Below, one piece after another: positions 43,167 to 52,820 of a stretch of DNA of 64,000 nt. The stretch spans positions 1,860,001 through 1,924,000 of the forward strand of contig NZ_CP022584.1 of the NCBI RefSeq assembly GCF_002240225.1. Reading direction: 5' to 3'. The notes under the pieces were generated by a model. The model ran no database searches. It saw only the letters and a list, made by a program, of their open reading frames with translations, and was not told the origin of the DNA. Numbering within the stretch: position 1 is the first letter of the stretch; every line of letters begins with the position of its first letter. The translations under genes and the position numbers were made by a program. Source of the stretch: Paenibacillus physcomitrellae (GTDB taxonomy: Bacteria; Bacillota; Bacilli; Paenibacillales; Paenibacillaceae).

Positions 43167-45347
43167 CTCCTCCGGCCACACCGTCAAAGCGATCTCCGGA
43201 TCCTCTGCTGCGACATAAGGCGGTAGTTCGCCGGAGGACAGCAGCCACAGCTCATGCAGCGCACGGGTGCAGGCGACGTACAGCAATTTGGCGTCCTGCT
43301 CGCCGTAATGCTCTTTATCTACATCAGTAACCAGGACGGCGTCGAACTCCAGGCCTTTGGACAAATAAGCCGGCAGCACCGACATCCCGCCTTGATACTC
43401 ACTGCTGCGGCCGTCGATCAGGTTCAGTTCCTTGCCAAGCTCTGCTAAAGCGGCGTGCAGCTCTTCCGCCTCCTGCAGCGTTCTTGTCAGCAGCGCCGCC
43501 GTCCGGTAAGGCCCCTGCATGACGCGGTCAAGCGCGGCGGCAATCCACTTCACGCGGTCCGGCAGATCGATGCTCAGCACCCGCACCGGCTCCGCGCTGC
43601 GGAAGACCGGCACGGCCAGCAGCTCGGTATCGACGCCGCGTTTAAGAATTTCATTCGCGAACAGGATGATTTCCATCGTCGACCGGTAGCTGCGCGTCAG
43701 CGCAAAATAAGCCGTTTCTTCAGGCGCGAACAAACTCTGCATCTCTTCCCATTTCCGTACGCCCCGATAATAGTGGATGCCCTGCGACAAATCGCCCAGA
43801 ATCGTAAAGGAGTGCCCTTTGACGAATTTGTCCAGCACCGCCACCTGCAGCGGGGAAAAATCCTGCGCCTCGTCAATCACGACGTGGTCAAACCGCTGCC
43901 CGCCGCGGATTTCATCCAGTGTGGCGAACAGGTATAACAATCCGGCAAGGTCTTCTTCCCGGAATTTATTCTTTTTCAAATCGCCCGACGTCTGCTTCAG
44001 GATTGGCTGCGGGATTTGCTGAGCCAGTTCATCCAGTTCGGCCTGCAGCGGCTCCGCCGCGCCGGCGAGTTTCTTCGCGCCGAACAACGCTTTGTAAACG
44101 GCAGCCGGCGACAGGTCCGGCCATTTTTTGGCGTAGGCTTTTTCGCGCTGGGAAGCTTTCTTCTTGCGGTCCTTAAGAGCGGCCGCCGACGGAGCTTTCT
44201 TCAGCTCCATTTCGATCCAGCGGTGAATCCGCGCCAAAGTCCGTTCCTTCCGGCGGACCAGCGGATAAGGTTTATATTCCTCATCAAACCACTGACGGAT
44301 CGTTGTTTCCTTCAGTACCGCACCGTCCCATGGCGAAAAATCCTCCTCAGGCAGGCAATATCTCTCCAGCCGCTTGACCGTTTCCTCCAGCAGATCACGG
44401 AATAGCATAGAACCTTTGAAACGTCCCGGCAATAGCTGATCATCCAAGCGGCCTGCGCCCGGCTGATCGAACCCTTTTCCGAGCTCGAACCATTTTCCTA
44501 GCTCATCCGGCCCGTCCATCGGCGTTTCATCCAGCCCCAGCACATCCGATGCCCAGTCGCTGAACGTATTTTGCTGAATATCGCCCACGCCCAGCTCCGG
44601 CAGCACATCGGAAATATAATCGATAAACATCCGGTTTGGCGCAAAAATCACCATCCGGTCTGCCGCAATCTGTTCCTTGTATTGATAAAGCAGATAAGCC
44701 AGCCTGTGGAGGGCCACCGTCGTTTTTCCGCTTCCCGCCACGCCCTGAATGATCAGCGCCGTATTGCGGGCGGCACGGATGATCTGGTCCTGCTCGGCCT
44801 GAATCGTCGACACGATGTCGCGTAGCCGGTTATCCTTGTTCTCCCCGAGGCGGTACAGCAAAAATTCATCCGAGACGGCAGGGCCGCCGTCATCCCGGTT
44901 ATAGGTGTCCACCACCCGTTCGAGGATCTGTTTGCGGATCATGACGTTCCTTTTTAAATAAACAAGGCCTTCAATCAATCCTTCAGGCGCTTCATAGGAA
45001 GCCGAGTCCCCTCCGGTAAAAGAATAAAACAAACTGGCCACCGGAGCGCGCCAGTCAATGACAATCGGCTTCTCGCCTTCGCCGCCTACCCCGTTTTTGC
45101 CGATATAGAGCGGCATTCGTTTCCCGTCTTTCTCTTCAAAATCCAGCCGTCCGAAGTAAGGCTCCTGCACCGACTGGGCCAGCCCTCTGCGCGCTGATTC
45201 CCTGCCCGATTCCAGCACCTGTTCCGTGTAATCATTGCCCGTGTAGACAGGCACCGCCCGCAATCTCGCCAGTTCGGCTTCGATCGTGGCCAACGTTCGG
45301 TCCAGGTGTTCCTTTTCCTCTTGATAGGCACTTTGAAAATCGTCCAT
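43155..45347 (-). CDS. helD: RNA polymerase recycling motor HelD
   Basis: Superfamily 1 ATPase of 730 residues. The N-terminal coiled coil FQSAYQEEKEHLDRTLATIEAELARLR inserts into the RNA polymerase secondary channel in structures of the family. YFGRLDFEE and PIVIDWRAPVASLFYSF follow, then Walker A IIQGVAGSGKTTVALHRL, the HelD-specific insert, VVIDEAQDFSPLQVAVLD, and a UvrD-like C-terminus (LPAYLSKGLEFDAVLV, LLYVACTRALHELW). It releases stalled polymerase from DNA and can affect rifamycin sensitivity. An extended -10 promoter lies upstream. Confidence 0.95.
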   Translation of the reverse strand: MDDFQSAYQEEKEHLDRTLATIEAELARLRAVPVYTGNDYTEQVLESGRESARRGLAQSVQEPYFGRLDFEEKDGKRMPLYIGKNGVGGEGEKPIVIDWRAPVASLFYSFTGGDSASYEAPEGLIEGLVYLKRNVMIRKQILERVVDTYNRDDGGPAVSDEFLLYRLGENKDNRLRDIVSTIQAEQDQIIRAARNTALIIQGVAGSGKTTVALHRLAYLLYQYKEQIAADRMVIFAPNRMFIDYISDVLPELGVGDIQQNTFSDWASDVLGLDETPMDGPDELGKWFELGKGFDQPGAGRLDDQLLPGRFKGSMLFRDLLEETVKRLERYCLPEEDFSPWDGAVLKETTIRQWFDEEYKPYPLVRRKERTLARIHRWIEMELKKAPSAAALKDRKKKASQREKAYAKKWPDLSPAAVYKALFGAKKLAGAAEPLQAELDELAQQIPQPILKQTSGDLKKNKFREEDLAGLLYLFATLDEIRGGQRFDHVVIDEAQDFSPLQVAVLDKFVKGHSFTILGDLSQGIHYYRGVRKWEEMQSLFAPEETAYFALTRSYRSTMEIILFANEILKRGVDTELLAVPVFRSAEPVRVLSIDLPDRVKWIAAALDRVMQGPYRTAALLTRTLQEAEELHAALAELGKELNLIDGRSSEYQGGMSVLPAYLSKGLEFDAVLVTDVDKEHYGEQDAKLLYVACTRALHELWLLSSGELPPYVAAEDPEIALTVWPEEKKA

Positions 45348-45418
45348 TTCAGTTACCTCCTAAGATTGGTATGGGTCTTATGGCGACAGGCCAATTGCTC
45401 CTGAACCAAAGAATATCC

Positions 45419-45427
45419 ATTATATCA
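45419..45427 (-). promoter_or_regulatory. Extended -10 promoter of helD
   Basis: The minus strand reads TGATATAAT, a TGn-TATAAT element, about 75 nt upstream of the helD ATG. The -35 region is poor. Confidence 0.45.
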
Positions 45428-45499
45428 CTTGGCAGGGGAAAAAGGTACCGGATGAATCGGGTTTACCCCTCAACCGTCCTGTCCTAAATTCGCCGTGCA

Positions 45500-45529
45500 T
45501 TGACTTCTCGTGCAGCCTTAAGGTAATTT
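45500..45529 (+). promoter_or_regulatory. Promoter of the 161-residue membrane protein
   Basis: TTGACT, 18 nt, then TAATTT, about 70 nt upstream of the ATG at 45597. Confidence 0.5.
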
Positions 45530-45596
45530 ACAGATACGACATAAAAGGAGTAACGAATACTTTTAATCCAGAAGAAGAAGGAAGTTGGAAGTTGCC

Positions 45597-46082
45597 ATGA
45601 AAATAAGCAAGAGGGCCCGCGTCATTATAATTGGTTTATTAGCTATAGGTGCAGTTGTTGTTTTATGGTGCAGCGATTATCTTTCCAAACGCGATCAAGT
45701 GGAGCAGGCAACGATGTCCGCGATTCAACAAGCCTCCGAGGCTGTTCAATTCCGTGCCCAAGAACGGCAGAAGATTATCTCGCAGGGTAGCAGCTTGCCT
45801 TTTTATGCCGCCAAAATGTCCGATCCCGCCAATCAGTCAGCTGTCCTCCAGGAAATCCTGTATGGGTTAAATGAGGATTCAGCCTTGCCTCCACTCAAAA
45901 TGAATGACTTCAGAATGTCCTCAACACTCTCGATTGACGTTAGCGCCGAAGTCGAATTCATTACTTTGTTCGGCATTCCCAAACATACGACGCTCAGGCT
46001 GAACCTCCCCCTCATCCCTTTCAAACACCAGACCGGCGGCGAAACCTATCCCTGGACTAGAACGATTAAGAGCTATAGCTAA
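45597..46082 (+). CDS. Membrane-anchored or secreted protein of unknown function
   Basis: Protein of about 161 residues with a basic N-terminus and one helix (VIIIGLLAIGAVVVLWC), then a charged helix (SKRDQVEQATMSAIQQASEAVQFRAQERQKI) and a beta-rich C-terminal half (STLSIDVSAEVEFITLFG, THLRLNLPLIPF-like). The layout resembles minor pilin-type or Tad-like secreted proteins, but no motif is decisive. ATG 45597 has GGAAG 5 nt upstream. It stands alone, diverging from helD. Confidence 0.75.
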   Translation: MKISKRARVIIIGLLAIGAVVVLWCSDYLSKRDQVEQATMSAIQQASEAVQFRAQERQKIISQGSSLPFYAAKMSDPANQSAVLQEILYGLNEDSALPPLKMNDFRMSSTLSIDVSAEVEFITLFGIPKHTTLRLNLPLIPFKHQTGGETYPWTRTIKSYS

Positions 46083-46206
46083 AGTTGCACGCAATCGCCC
46101 AAGCAGTAAGCCTGCTCAAAAAATACTGAGAAGGGGATAAATCTTGAATATAAGTATAAACATTTCTGAAAATCCATGATCAACGTTTGCTGCCTCTGCC
46201 AACACA

Positions 46207-46268
46207 AAAACACCTCCAAGATAGTCACCCTGCCTTACGACATGGCTGCATTCCCTTGAAGGTGTTTT
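46207..46268. terminator. Long-loop inverted repeat between converging genes
   Basis: AAAACACCTCCAAG pairs with CTTGAAGGTGTTTT (one mismatch) across a 34-nt loop. It can terminate both the plus-strand membrane-protein gene and the minus-strand tcdA transcript. Confidence 0.75.
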
Positions 46269-46290
46269 AATTTCCTCTACGTTTTGTTCC

Positions 46291-46325
46291 TATTCTTTGT
46301 TTCTATTCTTTGTTTCTATTCTTTT
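46291..46325. repeat. 13-bp tandem repeat across the tcdA stop codon
   Basis: TATTCTTTGTTTC occurs twice exactly (46291-46303, 46304-46316), followed by a partial third unit (TATTCTTTT). The tcdA TAG stop (46303-46305) spans the junction of the two full units. Confidence 0.95.
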
Positions 46326-47070
46326 CGGCCGCTTCCAGCAGCTCTCTTACAACCACGCTGACCATAATCAAGCCAACGGTTGGCGGTACAAAAGAGTTGC
46401 TCGCCGGCGGCTGCTTCGCTTTACGGATTTCCGGCGCGTTTTCCGGCACGATTTTCTCCGTAACCTCTTTGCGCGGCTTTACCGGCGTTTCGGTCGAGAA
46501 GACGACCTTAACGCCTTTTTTGATGCCTTCCTCTTTCCGCAGCTTGTTGCGGATGACACGGGCCATCGGGTCCGTATGCGTCTTGGAAATATCCGCAACA
46601 AGGAATTTGGTCGGGTCCATCCGGTTCGCCGCGCCCATGCTGGAGATCAGCGGAATGTTCCGTTTCAGGCATTCCTTGATCAAATGGATTTTGTACACAA
46701 TCGTGTCGGAGGCGTCGATGATATAATCCGGTTTCAGCTCAAACAGCTGCTCGTACGTTTCCTCCGTATAGAACATATTCAAAGCAATCGCATCGCAGTC
46801 GGGATTGATCTGCTTCACCCTGTCTAGCATAACGTCGGCTTTCTTCTGGCCGACCGTAGTGGTGAGCGCCGGGATCTGCCGGTTGACGTTGGTGATGTCA
46901 ACCGTGTCCTTATCAATCATAATGATCCGGCCAATCCCGCCACGGGCCAGCGCTTCGACGGCCATAGAGCCGACGCCGCCGACGCCGAGTACGGCGACGG
47001 TGCTGTTTCGCATGACCTCAATGCCTTCGGCGCCAATAGCCAGCTCCGTTCTTGAAAATTGGTTGCGCAT
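46303..47070 (-). CDS. tcdA: tRNA threonylcarbamoyladenosine dehydratase TcdA (YrvM)
   Basis: E1-like ATP-dependent enzyme that cyclises t6A37 to ct6A in tRNA, 255 residues. It has FSRTELAIGAEGIEVMRNSTVAVLGVGGVGSMAVEALARGG (in parts, with the nucleotide-binding glycines), IDKDTVDITNVNRQIPA, YIIDASDTIVYKIHLI and the C-terminal SNSFVPPTVGLIMVS. It lies 36 nt downstream of aspS, as in B. subtilis. The stop codon lies in a 13-bp tandem repeat. Confidence 0.95.
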   Translation of the reverse strand: MRNQFSRTELAIGAEGIEVMRNSTVAVLGVGGVGSMAVEALARGGIGRIIMIDKDTVDITNVNRQIPALTTTVGQKKADVMLDRVKQINPDCDAIALNMFYTEETYEQLFELKPDYIIDASDTIVYKIHLIKECLKRNIPLISSMGAANRMDPTKFLVADISKTHTDPMARVIRNKLRKEEGIKKGVKVVFSTETPVKPRKEVTEKIVPENAPEIRKAKQPPASNSFVPPTVGLIMVSVVVRELLEAAEKNRNKE

Positions 47071-47106
47071 GGTGATGATGTTCCTCCTTTTTCCGATCCA
47101 GCTTGC

Positions 47107-48903
47107 TTACGCCTTGGCTTCTTCAGCGGTTTTCTTCACCGTTGGCGCCAATTTGATGTGCAGCTGTTCAAGCTGGGATTGATCGACTTCGGACGGCGCG
47201 TTCATCATCAGGTCGGTGGCGCTTGCCGTTTTCGGGAATGCAATCGTTTCACGCAGGTTCGTGCGTCCGGACAGCAGCATTACCAGACGGTCAAGGCCAA
47301 ACGCCATGCCGCCGTGCGGAGGCGTGCCGTATTCGAAGGCGTCGAGCAGATAGCCGAATTTGTCTTTCGCTTCCTCTTGCGATAAGCCGAGGGCTGCGAA
47401 CATTTTTTCCTGAATGTCGCGTTTGTAGATCCGCATGGAACCGCCGCCCACTTCATAGCCGTTAAGCACGATGTCATAGGCTTGTGCCAGAACCTGGTCA
47501 GGGTTCGTATCGAGCAGATGCAGATCCTCTTCGCGTGGACGCGTAAACGGATGATGCAGCGCTACATAACGTTTGGCTTCTTCATCCCACTCGAGCAGCG
47601 GGAAATCTACTACCCAGGCAAATTTGAACTCGTTTTCGTTGATCAGGCCAAGCTGTTTGCCGATTTTGAGACGGAGTGCGCCAAGCACGTCGGCTACGAC
47701 TTTTTTCGTGTCGGCGGAGAAGAGCAGCAGGTCGCCTTCTTCGGCGCCGGTGCGTGCTTTAAGGGCTTCGATTTCTTCAGGCGTAAAGAATTTCACGATC
47801 GGGCCTTTGAATTCGCCTTCTTTGACTTGAATCCAGGCCAGGCCTTTGGCACCGTAGCGGGCTGCAAATGGACCCAGGTCGTCGATCTCTTTCCGGCTCC
47901 AGATGCCGCAGCCTTTGGCGTTCAGCACTTTGACCTCGCCGCCTTTTTCAATCACGGATGCAAACACCTTCACGCCGCTGCTTGCCACGAGGTCGCTGAC
48001 TTGGATAAGCTCCATGCCAAAACGCAGGTCAGGCTTGTCAGAACCGTATTTGTCCATCGCGTCAGCATAAGTCAAGCGCTGGAACGGCAATGGAATGTCC
48101 ACGTTGATCGTTTCTTTGAACAGGCGGGCCATCAGCTGCTCCATCATGCCCAGCAGCTCGTCCTGGCTCAGGAAGGAGGTCTCCAGGTCGACCTGGGTGA
48201 ACTCCGGCTGGCGGTCGGCGCGCAGGTCTTCGTCGCGGAAGCAGCGGGCGATCTGGAAATAACGTTCAATGCCGCTGACCATCAGAAGCTGTTTGTACAG
48301 CTGCGGAGATTGCGGCAGGGCGAAAAATTCGCCTTCATGCACCCGGCTAGGCACCAGATAGTCGCGTGCGCCTTCCGGGGAGCTCTTCGTCAAAATCGGC
48401 GTTTCGACTTCAAAAAATCCTTGCTCGTCCAGGAAGTCGCGGAAAATCTTCGAAGCTTTGGAGCGCAGCCGAAGTGTATTTTGCATTTCCGGACGGCGCA
48501 GGTCCAGGTAACGATATTTCAGACGAAGCGATTCGTCGACCTCAATGCCGTCCTCAATGAAGAACGGAGGCGTTTTAGCCGTGTTCAGCACTTCGATTTC
48601 CGTAATTTGCACTTCCACCTCGCCAGTAGGCAGATTTGGGTTGACGGTTTCCGGACTGCGTTTCACGACTTTACCGGTAACGGACAACACGTATTCGCTG
48701 CGCGCACGGTCCGCAATGGTCAAAGCTTCTCCAGAATAAGCCGGGTTAAAAACGATCTGCACGATGCCGCTGCGGTCGCGCAGGTCGATGAACAGTACGC
48801 CCCCCAAGTCGCGGCGGGTCTGCACCCAGCCGTTCAGCGTTACCGTTTCTCCGATTTGGGCCTCAGTGATCTGGCCGCAATGATGTGTCCTTGTCTTAGA
48901 CAT
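47107..48903 (-). CDS. aspS: Aspartyl-tRNA synthetase
   Basis: Class IIb synthetase of 598 residues. It has an N-terminal OB fold ([39 protein letters not shown] in parts), catalytic motif 2 ([20 protein letters not shown]), the bacterial GAD insert and motif 3 near [17 protein letters not shown]. Charges tRNA-Asp; whether it also charges tRNA-Asn depends on residues I did not check. GGGAG lies 8 nt before the ATG. It is transcribed with hisS under the hisS T-box. Confidence 0.97.
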   Translation of the reverse strand: MSKTRTHHCGQITEAQIGETVTLNGWVQTRRDLGGVLFIDLRDRSGIVQIVFNPAYSGEALTIADRARSEYVLSVTGKVVKRSPETVNPNLPTGEVEVQITEIEVLNTAKTPPFFIEDGIEVDESLRLKYRYLDLRRPEMQNTLRLRSKASKIFRDFLDEQGFFEVETPILTKSSPEGARDYLVPSRVHEGEFFALPQSPQLYKQLLMVSGIERYFQIARCFRDEDLRADRQPEFTQVDLETSFLSQDELLGMMEQLMARLFKETINVDIPLPFQRLTYADAMDKYGSDKPDLRFGMELIQVSDLVASSGVKVFASVIEKGGEVKVLNAKGCGIWSRKEIDDLGPFAARYGAKGLAWIQVKEGEFKGPIVKFFTPEEIEALKARTGAEEGDLLLFSADTKKVVADVLGALRLKIGKQLGLINENEFKFAWVVDFPLLEWDEEAKRYVALHHPFTRPREEDLHLLDTNPDQVLAQAYDIVLNGYEVGGGSMRIYKRDIQEKMFAALGLSQEEAKDKFGYLLDAFEYGTPPHGGMAFGLDRLVMLLSGRTNLRETIAFPKTASATDLMMNAPSEVDQSQLEQLHIKLAPTVKKTAEEAKA

Positions 48904-48966
48904 ACAATTAACTCCCTTTTATATAAATTTGGTTGATCTAAAAAAATTAACATGTATCATCTGCCT

Positions 48967-48998
48967 TGCTTCATCGCTTCATTGCTTCATTGCTTCAT
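48967..48998. repeat. 8-bp tandem repeat just downstream of hisS
   Basis: Four units of TGCTTCAT (the second unit starts with C) lie 10 nt beyond the hisS stop codon and about 63 nt before the aspS start. Confidence 0.95.
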
Positions 48999-49008
48999 TG
49001 ATCACGAT

Positions 49009-50253
49009 TTATTTCAGCTCATCAGCTAGTTCGGACAGCTTCACCGTCTTCTGCTCGCCGTTCTCCATCGACTTGAGCGCGATTTCGCCGCGCGACAGCT
49101 CGTCGTCGCCAAGAATCGCCGTGTAGCGCGCCTGCATCCGGTCCGCCGATTTCATTTGGGCTTTCATCTTCCGGCCCAGATAATCGCGTTCCGCTGAGAA
49201 ACCGGCCTGGCGCAGCTTGAACAGCTGCTTGGTGATCTCCTGCTCGGCCGCTTCGCCCAGCGCTACCAGGTAGACGTCCAGCGGCTTGACCGCCGGCACT
49301 TCCACGCCTTGGTTCTCCAGGATGAGCTGAATCCGCTCCAGACCGATGCCAAGCCCGATGCCCGGCTGGTCCGGACCGCCGACTTCGCCGACGAGGCCGT
49401 TGTAGCGGCCGCCGCCGCCCACAGTGTCAATAGCGCCGATGCCTTGTGCCTTATATTCGAAGGCAGTCAGCGTGTAATAGTCCAAACCGCGAACAAGACG
49501 AGGATTTACGGCGTAATCAACGCCCATTTCGTCGAGGTATTTTTTCACCTGCTCAAAATGGGTGCTGCACTCCTCATCCAGGCTGTCGAGGATCGACGGC
49601 GCGTTGACGAATTTCTCCTGGTCCGTTTTGCAGTCCAGCACGCGCATCGGATTGCGGTGAATCCGGGACTGGCAGTCCTTGCACAAGCTGTCCTTCATCG
49701 GCAGCAGGAAGTCCAGCAGCTTCTCGCGGTAAGCGGCCCGTACGGCGGCATTGCCGACGGAGTTCACTTCCACCTTGACGCCTTTCAGTCCCAGCTCGAT
49801 GCAGAACTGATACCCCAATGAAATCACTTCGGCATCAATCGCCGGATCCGTGGCGCCAAACGCCTCGATCCCGAACTGGTGGAACTGGCGCTGACGCCCG
49901 GCCTGCGGACGTTCGTAACGGAACATCGGACCGATGTAATAGAGCTTGCTCACATCAGGTTCGCCGTACAGTTTATTTTCCACGTAAGAACGGACCACGC
50001 CGGCGGTTCCCTCCGGACGAAGCGTCATGCTCCGGCCGCCTTTATCTTCAAACGTGTACATTTCTTTCTCGACAATGTCGGTGGTTTCGCCGACGCCGCG
50101 TTCGAACAGGGAAGTTTGCTCAAAAATCGGCGTCCGGATTTCCCGGTAATTAAATCTGCGGCACAAATCGCGTGCCTTGTCCTCTACGAACTGCCATTTC
50201 TCTACAGTACCCGGAAGCAGATCCTGGGTGCCTGTCGGTTTTTGAAAAGCCAT
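49009..50253 (-). CDS. hisS: Histidyl-tRNA synthetase
   Basis: Class II synthetase of 414 residues. [13 protein letters not shown] starts the catalytic domain, motif 2 is [24 protein letters not shown], the His-A loop is [17 protein letters not shown] with [16 protein letters not shown], and the anticodon-binding domain is at the C-terminus ([21 protein letters not shown]). ATG 50253 has GGAGG 8 nt upstream. It is preceded by a T-box leader and followed by aspS. Confidence 0.97.
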   Translation of the reverse strand: MAFQKPTGTQDLLPGTVEKWQFVEDKARDLCRRFNYREIRTPIFEQTSLFERGVGETTDIVEKEMYTFEDKGGRSMTLRPEGTAGVVRSYVENKLYGEPDVSKLYYIGPMFRYERPQAGRQRQFHQFGIEAFGATDPAIDAEVISLGYQFCIELGLKGVKVEVNSVGNAAVRAAYREKLLDFLLPMKDSLCKDCQSRIHRNPMRVLDCKTDQEKFVNAPSILDSLDEECSTHFEQVKKYLDEMGVDYAVNPRLVRGLDYYTLTAFEYKAQGIGAIDTVGGGGRYNGLVGEVGGPDQPGIGLGIGLERIQLILENQGVEVPAVKPLDVYLVALGEAAEQEITKQLFKLRQAGFSAERDYLGRKMKAQMKSADRMQARYTAILGDDELSRGEIALKSMENGEQKTVKLSELADELK

Positions 50254-50307
50254 CGTTAGTTCCTCCACTTTCTAGTCTCAATATATAATCTTGGATTTCT
50301 ACAATAT

Positions 50308-50640
50308 AAAAAATCCCCCGCCTCTGATGCTTAACGCAACAGGGACGAGGGACCTGATTATTTAGTCACCCGTGGTGCCACCCACATTCCGGCCGGTTGT
50401 CCGAAAACCTACAACCAGTCGCTTTAACACGGTTAACGCCCGTCTACGCCATACGGCTACTGCAAGGTTCGCCGCAGGTTCTCCAGGAGGTCTTTCGTTC
50501 AATCATCTACGGAATTCTTCCAGCCTGTCCGCCATCGAACGTATGCAACGTTCCGCGGTTCCGGAATTCCTCTCTGTGGAAGTGGGTTTGAAGTACTTTG
50601 TCCCTTCGTCGAAATTCGACATATCGAATGTAACTGTTAT
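50308..50640 (-). promoter_or_regulatory. T-box riboswitch leader of hisS-aspS
   Basis: The minus strand has TGGGTGGCACCACG (50371-50384), the T-box antiterminator core. It is followed by a terminator stem (GTCCCTCGTCCCTG with CAGAGGCGGGGGA) and TTTTTT (50308-50355). The structured 5-prime part extends to about 50640, and a CAC sequence within CTTCCACAGAG (around 50575) is a possible histidine specifier. Confidence 0.9.
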
Positions 50641-50646
50641 TGTTAG

Positions 50647-50675
50647 ATTTTAAGGAACTAAAGAGGCAAAGTCAA
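50647..50675 (-). promoter_or_regulatory. Promoter of the hisS leader
   Basis: The minus strand reads TTGACT, a 17-nt spacer, then TAAAAT, just upstream of the T-box leader. Confidence 0.75.
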
Positions 50676-50686
50676 GAAAGAAAACA

Positions 50687-50717
50687 AGAAAAAAACCTGC
50701 TTCATTCAGCAGGTTCA
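50687..50717 (-). terminator. Terminator downstream of the 152-residue gene
   Basis: On the minus strand AACCTGC pairs with GCAGGTT around an 8-nt loop, followed by TTTTTC. It lies about 130 nt after the gene's stop and directly upstream of the hisS promoter. The stretch 50718-50847 otherwise holds nothing recognisable. Confidence 0.8.
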
Positions 50718-50847
50718 ACAGCATATATTAAAAAAGGGGGTCATGCCTTTATTATAAACAGCCAACATTACAACGAAACAGCGCTAATATTACAGTTGTA
50801 TTACAAAGAGGCAAGCTCTTGATTCGGTACGGCCGCGATAGCCAACG

Positions 50848-51306
50848 TTAATCGAAACGTTCCACATATGCGCCTTCCGAACGCAGCTTCTGCACGACCT
50901 CCTCATACTGCTGGTCGTCCACCCGGGCGCTCAGTACATATTGAAGGTCATTATAATCGTCATTCGAGAGCGGATAGGTGCCAAGCTCCAGATCATCCTG
51001 CTCAGGACGGTCTTCACGCCGGTCGCGCTCGGCTTCCGTTTCGTTATCCCTAACGTTGTTAAGCGGAATCGCACCTTGAGTCGTATAAACGCCGCCGCCG
51101 ACTCCGCCAGCGGTTTGCGCTCCGCCCGCATACATCCCCGGGGTGTTCCCGACTGGAGCAATCGGAATCAGAATTTCGTGGTCGTTGCCGAGCCCGCCTT
51201 CAAGACGGCCCACCTCTAAATTTTCCATAGAGTACCCGATCAAACGGGTTCTTGCGCTCTCTGCGTCATCTTCGGTTTTAAAATACGCTTGAATATGCCT
51301 GGACAT
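50848..51306 (-). CDS. Hypothetical stress-protein-like protein
   Basis: About 152 residues: an N-terminal ferredoxin-like repeat (HIQAYFKTEDDAESARTRLIGYSMENLEVGRL) as in general-stress 17M-type proteins, a Gly-rich linker (GGAQTAGGVGGGVYTTQG), a highly charged segment (NETEAERDRREDRPEQDDLE) and a second similar half (DYNDLQYVLSARVDDQQYEEVVQKLRSEGAYVERF). GGAAGTG precedes ATG 51306. It follows a PfpI-family gene by 33 nt, and both may be stress-induced. Function unassigned. Confidence 0.75.
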   Translation of the reverse strand: MSRHIQAYFKTEDDAESARTRLIGYSMENLEVGRLEGGLGNDHEILIPIAPVGNTPGMYAGGAQTAGGVGGGVYTTQGAIPLNNVRDNETEAERDRREDRPEQDDLELGTYPLSNDDYNDLQYVLSARVDDQQYEEVVQKLRSEGAYVERFD

Positions 51307-51339
51307 GAAGATCACTTCCTTTTCTTATTTTTGGTATAT

Positions 51340-51846
51340 TCACAGCACCTTCAGCAGTTCCCGGACAAACGCAGGTTCATCTTTAGGAGTACGGGAGGAA
51401 ATGAAGTTGCTGTCCACCACGACTTCCTCATCGACAAAATTAGCACCGGCGTTCACCATATCATCCTGAAGCGGAGGATATGAAGTAATCGTTCTGCCTC
51501 TCAGCAAACCTGCGCTGGCCAGAATCTGTGGTCCATGGCAGATCGCCGCTACCGGTTTCTTCGAGGCATCAAACGCCTTGACAAATTCAAGTACGTTTGG
51601 ATCCAGCCGTAAATTTTCCGGCGAAGAACCGCCCGGGATCACCACGGCATCGTAATCGTCTGCTTTGACATCCGTAATGGCTTTGTCTGTTGTATATTCG
51701 GCTTTCCCTTGCTTGCCTTTTAAAGTTTCGCCTGCTTTAAGGCCAATAATATCGACCTCATGTCCGGCTTGCTTCACTTCATCGTAGGGCACTTGCATTT
51801 CGGAATCCTCAAACTGGCTCGCGAGTAAAAACGCTACTTTGCTCAT
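51340..51846 (-). CDS. PfpI/DJ-1 family protein (type 1 glutamine amidotransferase-like)
   Basis: About 168 residues. MSKVAFLLASQFEDSEMQVPYDEV opens the domain, with DAVVIPGGSSPENLR and the nucleophile elbow AAICHGPQILASAG (Cys-His). Related to B. subtilis YraA/YfkM general stress proteins and to Pyrococcus PfpI, for which protease or deglycase activities are reported and debated. ATG 51846 has GGGAG 10 nt upstream. Its expression is probably linked to the downstream 152-residue protein. Confidence 0.9.
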   Translation of the reverse strand: MSKVAFLLASQFEDSEMQVPYDEVKQAGHEVDIIGLKAGETLKGKQGKAEYTTDKAITDVKADDYDAVVIPGGSSPENLRLDPNVLEFVKAFDASKKPVAAICHGPQILASAGLLRGRTITSYPPLQDDMVNAGANFVDEEVVVDSNFISSRTPKDEPAFVRELLKVL

Positions 51847-52288
51847 CGTTACCGATCTCCCTTCCAGCGGTGTTAATCGTTCCAATTTTTATTACCCTTC
51901 CCGTTCCTTTTTCTAACAACTCCGGACTTTCGGCAAGCTGCACAGGCATCAATCTGCAACCAGCATGAGCATGAAGAGGGAAAAAGGCACCCAAACCTGG
52001 ATGCCTTCGATGGTTATTCCTCTACAGTCATTGTTGGTCTTACTGCTTTGGTCAAGGCTGCTTACCCTCTCAGCATAAACGGCTGCCCCGGTTCGAGCTG
52101 CCGCTTCGCGGTCTGCTTGCTTGGAGCGCCGTTTCCCGTCCATCCCCGGCCATACGGCTAAGCTCAGCCGCTTCACGGATATTTCCTGGAAAATAAAGAG
52201 CGGCCTGGCAGCAAGCTGCAGGTTTATCCGATTGTCGCAATGAGACGAACCCCTTTGCTAATTCATTCTCTTAAAGAATGCCCGAAAC
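51847..52288. other. Intergenic region with an orphan terminator
   Basis: A minus-strand hairpin (AAGGCATCC with GGGTGCCTT, 51981-52007) followed by TTT sits here with no confident gene upstream of it. Short frames on the minus strand (such as IREAAELSRMAGDG) look protein-like for some 20 residues but lack a convincing start. B. subtilis has yrvJ near here; it is absent. A small RNA or an eroded gene is possible. Confidence 0.4.
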
Positions 52289-52347
52289 AAAAAACCTCTA
52301 TGCAGGTTAACGCCAGGACCAAGACCATAGCGTTTTGCATAGAGGTT
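52289..52347 (-). terminator. Terminator of relA-dtd
   Basis: AAAACCTCTATGCA pairs with TGCATAGAGGTT (52291-52304 with 52336-52347). The minus strand continues into TTTTTTGTTT. It lies just after the dtd stop. Confidence 0.88.
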
Positions 52348-52352
52348 CTAAT

Positions 52353-52799
52353 TCATTTCTGAGGACTTTCCACCCAAAGCGTCACCGGGCCCCAGTTCAC
52401 CAGTTCTACGTCCATATCGGCTCCAAAGCGGCCAGTTTCCACGGTCAGTCCTTTGGCCCGCAGCAGCTCATTAAAGCGATTATACAGCGGTTCAGCCGCT
52501 TCTCCGCCCGCTGCCTGGCTGTAGCTCGGCCGTTTGCCCTTCCGCGTGTCGCCATATAACGTAAATTGGGAAACAGACAGGATGCTGCCGCCGATGTCCA
52601 GCACGCTGAGGTTCATTTTCCCGTCTTCATCGTCAAAAATGCGCAGCCCGGATATTTTCTCAACCAAATAGGCGGCGTCAGACTCCTGATCGTCATGAGT
52701 TATGCCGACAAGGAGCATTAACCCGGTTCCAATCCGGCCCGTGACTTCTCCTTCTACTGTTACCTGCGCCCGCTTGCAGCGCTGTACAAGTACCCGCAT
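52353..52799 (-). CDS. dtd: D-aminoacyl-tRNA deacylase
   Basis: Proofreading enzyme that removes D-amino acids from tRNA, 148 residues. It has [33 protein letters not shown] (in parts), the [21 protein letters not shown] active-site loop and the [17 protein letters not shown] ending with the Gly-Pro motif. It lies 21 nt downstream of relA, as in B. subtilis. Confidence 0.97.
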   Translation of the reverse strand: MRVLVQRCKRAQVTVEGEVTGRIGTGLMLLVGITHDDQESDAAYLVEKISGLRIFDDEDGKMNLSVLDIGGSILSVSQFTLYGDTRKGKRPSYSQAAGGEAAEPLYNRFNELLRAKGLTVETGRFGADMDVELVNWGPVTLWVESPQK

Positions 52800-52820
52800 G
52801 CTCCAATCTCCTTACTGCTT

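Noticed and set aside
51949-52176. 75-codon minus-strand frame near the orphan terminator
   Set aside because: It reads through the terminator stem into its own C-terminus and its composition is not protein-like beyond short stretches.
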